From assembly GCA_003135055.1 (NCBI GenBank), contig PLDF01000506.1, positions 1 to 43,392 on the forward strand: a stretch of DNA of 43,392 nt, read 5' to 3'. Origin of the DNA: Bryobacterales bacterium (GTDB lineage: Bacteria > Acidobacteriota > Terriglobia > Bryobacterales > Bryobacteraceae). The position numbers were made by a program, and so were the translations under genes. The notes under the pieces were generated by a model. It did no database searches. It saw only the letters and a program-made list of their open reading frames with translations, and was not told the origin of the DNA. Every line of letters begins with the position of its first letter. Positions within the stretch are counted from its first letter, which is position 1. This document shows, in pieces, positions 16,584 through 22,818 of this stretch.

Positions 16584-17138
16584 TCAACTGGCGAAATGTA
16601 TGCTCAAGCCGAGGAATACCAGCGTTCCGGCGGCGATTACGGCGGCGTGCGGCAGACCGATCGCCTTCGAGCTGCGGACGTCGAGCTCTTCATTGGAGAG
16701 ATACGCCGCGCGGCCGCTCTTCATCTCGGTGATCACGAATCCCACGTTCCACAGCGTCTTCTTGACGCGCCCGCGCATCGCCATCAGCGCCATGGAGGCG
16801 AAGCCGCCAACGATGGCGGTGGCGATGAAAATGCCGAACCAATCTTGCCAACCCACTATGGCGCCGATGGCGGCCATGAGTTTGACGTCCCCCGCGCCCA
16901 TAGCGCGCATCGCGTAGAGGATGAAGTAGGCGCCGAAGCCGACGGCGAGACCCGCCAGCGATGTCTGCAGTCCCGCCCAACCGTAGAGAAACGTGTTCAT
17001 GGCCAGGCCCAACAGCACGCCGACAAGGGTGAAGGAGTTGGGAATGCGGCGGTAAGGTATGTCGTAGGCGGCGGAGCCGATGACCAGCGCAAGCACCAGC
17101 GCGGCAATGGCTGGCGGCGGAAGAGTAAAGCTAAGCAT
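16584..17138 (-). CDS. prepilin peptidase (A24 family, TadV/CpaA-like)
   Basis: An inner-membrane aspartate protease that cleaves type IV or Tad pilin leader peptides. The 184-residue protein has about four to five hydrophobic segments and both catalytic aspartates in their motifs: Asp26 in DIPYRRIPN and Asp84 in GAGDVK. It lacks the N-terminal methyltransferase domain of full PilD enzymes, which fits the short TadV/CpaA class. The C-terminal half adds an extra soluble loop (KSGRAAYLSNEELDVRSSKA) before the last hydrophobic helix (AAVIAAGTLVFLGLSI). No pilin or Tad gene is in the window, so its client is elsewhere. Confidence 0.85.
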   Translation of the reverse strand: MLSFTLPPPAIAALVLALVIGSAAYDIPYRRIPNSFTLVGVLLGLAMNTFLYGWAGLQTSLAGLAVGFGAYFILYAMRAMGAGDVKLMAAIGAIVGWQDWFGIFIATAIVGGFASMALMAMRGRVKKTLWNVGFVITEMKSGRAAYLSNEELDVRSSKAIGLPHAAVIAAGTLVFLGLSIHFAS

Positions 17139-17221
17139 CTATTGAGATTATCGAGGACGGCGCCGGGGCACGCTAGGCCGTATTTGGTTGGGGCGGAGGC
17201 GTTGACTGAAGTTAACGCTAT

Positions 17222-17398
17222 CTAAGCGACGTGGGCGGACCGCCAGGCGGACCCTGCGCCGGCCAAGCGGCATTTTTCAGCCGCCGGGCGAGCGTCTTCC
17301 TCGCTCAGGCCGTCGTTCCGTAAGCGGTCAAGCTCCAGTTGGAGATGAGCCTCCATCTCGTCGCCGAAATCCGCTGGCTTCCGTTTCCGCCAAAACAT
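17222..17398 (-). pseudogene. truncated acidobacterial PadR-linked permease (N-terminal stub)
   Basis: The 58-codon frame opens MFWRKRKPADFGDEMEAHLQ and LELDRLRNDGLSEEDARPAA. This is the cytoplasmic prefix found at the N-terminus of the large MacB-like permeases that follow PadR genes in Acidobacteria. It has an excellent AAGGAGGG site and starts five bases after the PadR stop. The reading then drifts (CRLAGAGSAWRSAHVA) and stops before any membrane helix. The rest of the roughly 800-residue gene is missing, so a deletion has removed it. The prefix assignment rests on recalled family sequence. Confidence 0.6.
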
Positions 17399-17402
17399 GA
17401 CA

Positions 17403-17756
17403 TCATCCCTCCTTATCTTCCTTACTCTCGGGCCCGATTATCCGTCCAATGGCTCCGGCCAGCCGCCGCCATTTCGTCGTCTCGCTTACGAGCTGTTTGC
17501 GGCCGGTCCTGGTCAGTGTGTAAAAGCGGGCTCTGCGGCTATTCTCGGAAGTGCCCCATTTCGCCGCGATCCATCCTCGTCCCTCCAGCCGCTGGAGCGC
17601 CGGATACAGCGCGCCATGTTCCACCAGCAGCTCGTCGCCGGACGTCTGCTCGATTACGCGCGCGATACCTTGTCCATGCTGAGCGCCGAAAATCAATGTG
17701 CGCAGGATCAGCTGGTCCAGCGTCCCTTGCAGTAACTTGAGCCTCTCCTGGGGCAC
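17403..17756 (-). CDS. PadR-family transcriptional regulator
   Basis: A winged-helix regulator of the short PadR type (117 residues from GTG). It shows LKLLQGTLDQLILRTLIFGA, HGQGIARVIEQTS, the recognition region GALYPALQRLEGRGWIAAKW and the wing (RRARFYTLTRTGRKQL). PadR proteins usually repress an adjacent transporter gene. Here the adjacent target is only a stub (17222-17398), so the regulator is an orphan locally. The longer frame to 17873 adds residues that belong to a transposase relic, not to PadR, so GTG at 17756 is chosen. No strong ribosome site lies before it. Confidence 0.85.
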   Translation of the reverse strand: MPQERLKLLQGTLDQLILRTLIFGAQHGQGIARVIEQTSGDELLVEHGALYPALQRLEGRGWIAAKWGTSENSRRARFYTLTRTGRKQLVSETTKWRRLAGAIGRIIGPESKEDKEG

Positions 17757-17873
17757 GCTCGACCAATGCCAGGCTCGTAGATTCGCTGCCAGGCCGGCGC
17801 TGACCGGGTTGTACTCCACATAACTGGCGATGCTTCCCGCCAGCGCCAGCGCCCAGCGCCGCCCAAGCGCCAC
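17757..17873 (-). pseudogene. C-terminal relic of a REP-associated (Y1) transposase, in frame with padR
   Basis: The reading SYVEYNPVSAGLAANL followed by RAWHWSS matches the closing motif of Y1/RAYT-type transposases (typically YIxxNPVRAGLV...WxWSS). No catalytic HUH motif or Tyr survives. It runs in frame directly into the PadR reading frame, so read-through could give a short tail fusion. It lies about 1.3 kb from the REP island at 16311-16516. Confidence 0.6.
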
Positions 17874-17893
17874 TCCGCACCCCGCCCAATTTG

Positions 17894-19891
17894 ATGTCTA
17901 ATAGCGAAATGGCCTGTTGGTACGAACTGACCTCGGTCCGCATCAGCCCGTTCTGCGAGCTGGCTCGATGGGTGCTGGAACGCTCCGGCATCGCTTACAA
18001 AGAGGCCGGCCACGCCCCTATATGGAATGTCCCCTTCACCTGGCTCGCCGCCCGAACCGTGAACGTGCCCGCGGCCAGAACGCCGGACGCCGCCCTCGAA
18101 GCCCAACCCCTCCTCGAATACATCGACGCACGCGCTCGCGACTCCGATAAGCTCTATCCCTCCGATCCCGAACTCCGCCGCGAAGTGGATTCTCTTGTGA
18201 AAAGCTTCTTCGCGGATCTCGCCATAGCCGTCCGTCTCTACGCCTACGCCAACATGCTGCCGAACTCCGCCGTCACCGGCGCCCTCATGACCGATCGCGC
18301 TCCCTGGTGGGAGGTCGCCTTCGTGCGAATGTTCTATCCCGCGCAAGCCTGGGCCATGCGCAAAGTGCTCCTCATCACTCCGGCCTCCACGGAAAAGGCG
18401 CGCCTGGATATCCTGTCGGCGTTCCGGACCATCTCCGCCCGCCTCCAGCCCGGCCAGCGTTACCTTGTCGGCGGCATACTTACCGCCGCCGACCTCACCT
18501 TCGCCGCCGTCACCGCGCCCATAACCCTCCCTCCGGAATACGGCGCGCCATTTCCAAAACTCTCCGATCTCCCGCCCGAAATGCGGACCACCGCCCTCTC
18601 CGTGCAGCAGTCGCTCGCCGGCCAGCTCGCTCTCGGCATCTACCGCGATCACCGCAAGCCCGCCTACCAATTCGAAGCCACATCGCCCTCCGCCGGCGAG
18701 CGATTGAGCGACCGCCTCAGCCGCTGGTTCGCCGAAGTCGCCGCCAACCCCAGGCTGCTCCGCGCCGGTTTCGCCGCTCTGCGCCGATTGCGGCCCGTCT
18801 GGAAATTCGGCAAAACGGCCATCGTCACCCGCTATGCCGACGTCGTCGAAATACTCAACCGCGACCAGGATTTCACCATCGCCGAAATCAACGCTGCCAA
18901 CATGGATCGCATCAGCGGCCCCTTCATCCTCGGCATGGACCGCTCCGCCCAATACGACCGCGAAGCCGCCGCCATTCGCAGCGTGGTGCAGCCCGGCGAT
19001 CTGGATCGCATTCGCCGGATTGTGCGCAGCGCTGCGCGCGATTTGATCGATGCGGCGCGCCCGAACGGCCGCATCGATGTCTGCGGGAATTATTGCCGCA
19101 TCGTCGCCGCCCAGGTCGTGGCCGAGTATCTCGGCGTCCCCGGACCTACCGGGCACATTCTGATGCAATGGATGCGCTCGTTATTCTGGGACGTTTTCGA
19201 GAACCGCGGCAACGACGCCATCGTCAACCGCGCCGGCGCCAATGCCGCCGCTGAGCTGCGCGCATATTTGACCGCCCTCATCGCCCAGCGCAAGCGCGAC
19301 CCCGCCGGCGACGACCTGCTGACGCGCCTCATTCGCGCCCAAACTCTCGACGACGACGGCGTGCGCCGCAACATCACCGGCATCGTCGTAGGCGCCATCG
19401 ATACCACCGTGACCGCCACGGCGCAGGCGTTTGACGAGCTTCTCCGCAACCCTTCGGCCCTCGATCGGGCAAGAAGCGCGGCCAAGGCGGGCGATGCTCT
19501 CTTACTCGAAAGCTGCTGCTACGAGGCCCTGCGCTTCCACCCCCAAACCCCCGCGCTGCTTCGCCGCTCTCACGCCGAGACTGTCCTATCCTCCGGCGCC
19601 AGGATACCCGCGAATGTCGACGTCCTCCCACTCACGCTCTCCGCCATGTTCGATGCGCAGGCCTTTCCGGACCCGGGAAGATTCCTCCCTGGCCGCGCCA
19701 TCGATCGCTATCTTCACTTCGGCTATGGCATGCATATCTGCTACGGACGCCTCATCAATGGCGTGCAGATCCCGGAGCTGATCGGCGCTCTGTTGCTTGA
19801 GCCAAACCTGCGCCGCGCCTCGGGCCGCTTCCGCCGCGTCATGTATGAAGGACCATTCCCGGATCGCCTCGTCGTGGAATTTGGAAAGTAG
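17894..19891 (+). CDS. glutathione S-transferase / cytochrome P450 fusion
   Basis: One 665-residue chain with two domains. Residues about 1-230 look like a GST: a thioredoxin-like start (YELTSVRISPFCELARWVLE), an ALEAQPLLEYIDAR helix and a C-terminal LTAADLTFAA capping box. Residues about 260-665 are a full-length cytochrome P450: I-helix GAIDTT with Asp503-Thr504, ExxR at Glu544-Arg547 and the haem loop HFGYGMHICYG with Cys616 as thiolate ligand. There is no ferredoxin or reductase domain, so electrons must come from separate proteins. Both ATG at 17894 and ATG at 17909 are possible; no clear ribosome site precedes either. It is divergent from the PadR region and has no operon partner. It likely couples oxidation with thiol conjugation or lyase chemistry, but the substrate is unknown. 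Confidence 0.85.
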   Translation: MSNSEMACWYELTSVRISPFCELARWVLERSGIAYKEAGHAPIWNVPFTWLAARTVNVPAARTPDAALEAQPLLEYIDARARDSDKLYPSDPELRREVDSLVKSFFADLAIAVRLYAYANMLPNSAVTGALMTDRAPWWEVAFVRMFYPAQAWAMRKVLLITPASTEKARLDILSAFRTISARLQPGQRYLVGGILTAADLTFAAVTAPITLPPEYGAPFPKLSDLPPEMRTTALSVQQSLAGQLALGIYRDHRKPAYQFEATSPSAGERLSDRLSRWFAEVAANPRLLRAGFAALRRLRPVWKFGKTAIVTRYADVVEILNRDQDFTIAEINAANMDRISGPFILGMDRSAQYDREAAAIRSVVQPGDLDRIRRIVRSAARDLIDAARPNGRIDVCGNYCRIVAAQVVAEYLGVPGPTGHILMQWMRSLFWDVFENRGNDAIVNRAGANAAAELRAYLTALIAQRKRDPAGDDLLTRLIRAQTLDDDGVRRNITGIVVGAIDTTVTATAQAFDELLRNPSALDRARSAAKAGDALLLESCCYEALRFHPQTPALLRRSHAETVLSSGARIPANVDVLPLTLSAMFDAQAFPDPGRFLPGRAIDRYLHFGYGMHICYGRLINGVQIPELIGALLLEPNLRRASGRFRRVMYEGPFPDRLVVEFGK

Positions 19892-19908
19892 CCAAATATC
19901 CATCGCTC

Positions 19909-19957
19909 CGTGGCGCACGCACTCATGCGCGCACTCCTGCGTGCAGCGTTCACACTC
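19909..19957 (+). repeat. dispersed repeat shared with 28254-28292
   Basis: It starts CGTGGCGCACGCACTC and ends CTGCGTGCAGCGTTCACACT. The inverted copy at 28254-28292 is the same except that a 12-base duplicated segment (ATGCGCGCACTC) is present only here. It directly precedes the repeat at 20053-20129. Confidence 0.6.
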
Positions 19958-20520
19958 TCCAGAAACCTCGCGGACCGGCCAAGTGTATACCTCGCCCGCG
20001 CGGAATCTTTGCCTTGCACGGAAATACACTTCTGCGCGGTGGCAGAAAACCGAGGTTTCTGCCGCAAGAGACGCTCCCGAAGGGACCGTCTGTCGTTCGT
20101 GTGAACGCGCTTCGGTCTCTCCCGCGCCACGTCAAAATAGCACATCTATTTCGTGACCAGCTCTAAGCCGGTCATGCTGAGCCCCCTCCGGATTCGCCGC
20201 CCGTTAAGAATGTTCTCGCCTCCGGCGTTCGTGTCGCGGGCTCTTGCAAAGCCTGAAGCCCTCGACGATCTCCGCAGCCCGGTGTACGGTAAATATCCGT
20301 ATGGCATCAAGCGCTGCGCAGACGACACCTGGAGTTCCACAGTTCGCTTCTTGCCTTCCATCTGCCCCTCCGTCCGCGCGCAACGGCTGCGGGCGCCAGA
20401 CACCTACGGCAGACGCAGTTACTGGGGCATCTCAATATGGATTCCGGTCATAAAGTCGTTGCGCTATTTTCATTGACTTCACATGGAGCCGGCGGTACGG
20501 TAAAGTTTTGGAGGATCCGG
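19958..20520. other. gene-poor spacer after GST-P450 gene
   Basis: Apart from the repeat at 20053-20129, this holds short open frames on both strands near 20150-20476 with no recognisable domain or ribosome site. No gene is called. Confidence 0.4.
20053..20129. repeat. dispersed ~70-bp repeat (shared with 16445-16516)
   Basis: This is the second copy of the repeat with the blocks GAGACGCTCCCGAAGGGA and CGTGTGAACG. Its left part adds a small hairpin (CAGAAACC/GGTTTCTG-type pairing near 20043-20062). Confidence 0.5.
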
Positions 20521-20694
20521 ATGACGATCGCCGTTGACATCGGGCCGGAGGTCGAGGCGGAATTGGCGCGTCAGGCGTCAATGCGCGGGAGGCCGCTTGA
20601 AGCCACGAACGACTACGGTTGGGGCATTAGCCCTTGCAGTCTTGTTAGCGGCGCCTGCGACATTAGCAGCAGTGGCCGGAGTGATATCCGGTGA
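20521..20694 (+). pseudogene. truncated antitoxin-like (ribbon-helix-helix type) N-terminus
   Basis: The frame begins MTIAVDIGPEVEAELARQAS, then MRGRPLEA, which is the usual start of small antitoxin-like proteins. It has a strong GGAGG site. After residue about 29 the sequence loses the expected LEAYAxxLL continuation. From about 20597 a different frame (TTG start, GGGAGG upstream) encodes a hydrophobic peptide (VGALALAVLLAAPATLAAV). The gene appears cut and joined to other DNA. Confidence 0.4.
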
Positions 20695-20765
20695 GGAGGC
20701 CGGCTCATCCTCCTTGTTGTACAGGGGGTATTCGCGGTGATCCTGATGTGGAGAAGGGAACATAG

Positions 20766-21680
20766 ATGAGTCGCGCTCACAATGACCACAATGCAGACGC
20801 TCGACGTTATCAGTTTATCTATTCTATGACGGGGCTTTTTCTCGGCTTCGTTAGCATGATGGGTGGAGTTGCCGTGTTTCTGAACGGTTTTGCGCGCTCC
20901 ACCGGCTGGGCCGCCACAATTCCAGGCAACAAGGGCGCCACTGCTGATGGACTGCCGGGAGCCCTGCTCTTCGCGGCCGGCTTGCTCGTGATTATCTCTA
21001 CTCGGCATAAAGTTCGCCTTACCGTGGATAATGTACGTCGCGGGCCGGACAAGCCGGATGAGCAACAAGTAGAGTTGGCGGTCCAGTCCATTCTCACCGA
21101 GCTTGACCAAAGGTGCAGAAGGTTCGCGACAATTAACGAGCAAGGTGAGGAGGTGCTTGGCGGCGCGCTCGGAGCTATCGTTGTCGTTGGCGCTATCCTA
21201 ACGGGATTTGCGACATTTTTCCTGTTTAAATCGCGCTTGAGCTTCCCGTGGTGGGGATCGCTCGGAGTGAGTTTGGTGTCGGCGCCCATTTCGTTAATGT
21301 TCTTTTTTTTGGTGAGCGAAGTGGTATTGGCTTCGATTGTTCGCGGTGGGCGTCGTCAGTTCGAGGAGAGATTTCCCTGCGGCTCCGCCGAATGGCCGAT
21401 TGCGCTGCGCATCCTTTCCCAAATGCAGACTTCAAGCGGAGCGGAACGGAAGTTGGGAAAGGCCATTGACGACCGTCCCGCAATAGTTCGGCGGATTCCT
21501 GCGGTTAAATCGGCCGGAGCCCGGACCACAGCCGATGAAGTTCGCGCCCGATGGTCAGCCACCGCTCGGCGCAACCAGCTCCGAAACAGGTATCGCTCAG
21601 GAGGAGAAATGCCGAACCATGGCGGCGACAGCGCCCACCGCACTACCGGGCGCGAGCATGCCTCCCACGAAGACGAGTGA
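20766..21680 (+). CDS. hypothetical membrane protein
   Basis: I do not recognise a family. The 304-residue protein has four predicted membrane segments in two pairs: residues about 20-41 (MTGLFLGFVSMMGGVAVFLNGF) and 63-78, then about 131-153 (LGGALGAIVVVGAILTGFATFF) and 160-185. A cytoplasmic-type region of about 50 residues separates the pairs. The C-terminal 120 residues are charged and Arg-rich. GAGAAGGGAA lies just before the ATG. No enzyme motif is seen. The last 84 bases overlap a possible opposite-strand gene (21597-21809), so the true C-terminus may be disputed. Confidence 0.6.
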   Translation: MSRAHNDHNADARRYQFIYSMTGLFLGFVSMMGGVAVFLNGFARSTGWAATIPGNKGATADGLPGALLFAAGLLVIISTRHKVRLTVDNVRRGPDKPDEQQVELAVQSILTELDQRCRRFATINEQGEEVLGGALGAIVVVGAILTGFATFFLFKSRLSFPWWGSLGVSLVSAPISLMFFFLVSEVVLASIVRGGRRQFEERFPCGSAEWPIALRILSQMQTSSGAERKLGKAIDDRPAIVRRIPAVKSAGARTTADEVRARWSATARRNQLRNRYRSGGEMPNHGGDSAHRTTGREHASHEDE

Positions 21681-21809
21681 GGCTGGACCAAATATGCCTG
21701 GGTTCATGACAGTTACTTTTCGAGGCTGCGCAATAGCTTCCCGGCCAGCTGTAAGCAGAAGCAGAATCCCGGCCATTGCGGCGCCAGCGCCAAGTTTCAG
21801 CGCGGCCAT
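21597..21809 (-). CDS. possible small two-helix membrane protein
   Basis: The reading MAALKLGAGAAMAGILLLLT and GPASLVFVGGMLAPGSAVGA suggests a 70-residue protein with two hydrophobic helices. A GTG nine codons upstream (21836) is another start. Its composition looks protein-like, but it overlaps the 3' end of the plus-strand membrane gene by 84 bases and no strong ribosome site was found. Confidence 0.3.
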   Translation of the reverse strand: MAALKLGAGAAMAGILLLLTAGREAIAQPRKVTVMNPGIFGPASLVFVGGMLAPGSAVGAVAAMVRHFSS

Positions 21810-21953
21810 AGTTGTTAGCCACGAACTCGCCGGCACTCTCTTGCACGACCTGGGATTATAGCGCTTCTGAAGGTGCGGAAAGAAAAGACGCTTAACCGCC
21901 GGGTGCTTAACTGTAACCGATCTGGGGGAGCCGACTCTCGGCGAACGCCCCTA

Positions 21954-22014
21954 ACGGTCGCGGCTCTGTAAGCATCTGAATAACACGCCGAGTCCGAAAC
22001 AGAGCCGCGACCGT
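21954..22014. repeat. 16-bp perfect inverted repeat
   Basis: ACGGTCGCGGCTCTGT at 21954-21969 is exactly complementary to 21999-22014, with a 29-base loop. It is followed by AATGTAAGGGAGCGG. I recall this sequence type as a common acidobacterial intergenic repeat, but could not check. Confidence 0.65.
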
Positions 22015-22119
22015 AATGTAAGGGAGCGGGATTTCGTAGCTCAGCGAGGAAGTCCCGAAAACGTGTAACCACCCCTCGCGCTGTTTGCCCGGCGGACGCC
22101 TCGCATATTTCAAGCTGTC

Positions 22120-22410
22120 GACCGCTTTGAGTAGCCAGTGAAATGCGCACACAGCCGGCTCGCCGTGAGTCGCGCTCCACAGCGCCAGCCACATGGCATG
22201 GAGCCGTCGCGGCGGGCGTTCACGCTCAACTTTCGATTTCCTCCCTCGACGGTCCACCTGGCCGGAATGCCGGCCGGTTTGGGCATATTGTCGTCGCCGC
22301 ATTCCTGTTCTGCTGGCATCGCTACACCGGCGCCGCCAATGCAGAAGCACTGTGCTGGAACCGGCGGCCCGCCGGGACGGCTATCCTTCCGGATCTGAGC
22401 CATCGGCGCG
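22120..22410 (-). pseudogene. second decayed Cys/His plus AT-hook repeat gene
   Basis: On the minus strand one unit reads MPCGWRCGARLTASRLCAHF followed by TGYSKRSTA, close to the unit at 8279-8348. The upstream linker, in another frame, reads DRRGRKSKVERERPP. A preceding unit survives as TTICPNRPA. Frames differ between parts and no continuous gene remains. Confidence 0.5.
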
Positions 22411-22818
22411 CTCCCCTGGTTCGCTCGCCTGGTTCGCTCAACTAGTCCCGCAACTAGTAGACGCGGTGCATGGTGGCGAGCCGCGCGATTCGCTTCCGGT
22501 GTGCGGCCTCAAAGCAGCGCCCGGGATCCGTGATTCTCCGAGCAGCGCGAGGAGCTGAGTTGCGTAGCGCCGATCAAAGCTCAAGCGGCCGGAACTCGAA
22601 GGCAACTGCCTGGCAATCCTGGAAAAAGGCGTATTCGATTTAGCACGGCGGCAATGGCGACAGAGAACGCGGAAGGAGCCTCGGGAGTAGCTGAATCGCC
22701 CGGCAACCTGCTGGGAGGGGGAGCCTCCCAGGAAGTGGCGCGAGGGGCCTCGTATTGGCGGGGCGGTGGAGCTGGCTCCAGGAAGAACCGGAGCTCTTCT
22801 ATTAAAAGCTTGTCATGG
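22411..22818. other. spacer downstream of TonB receptor gene
   Basis: No gene was seen in about 400 bases. CAACTAGT occurs twice near 22438-22460. A hairpin at 22711-22731 is listed separately. Confidence 0.4.
22711..22731 (-). terminator. hairpin downstream of TonB receptor gene
   Basis: CTGGGAGG (22711-22718) pairs with CCTCCCAG (22724-22731) across five bases, about 90 bases past the receptor stop on the minus strand. There is no U-run, so it is a possible terminator or transcript-end stabiliser. Confidence 0.4.

Noticed and set aside
17708..19168. 486-codon minus-strand frame opposite the GST-P450 gene
   Set aside because: The plus strand has complete P450 and GST motifs; the antisense frame has none.
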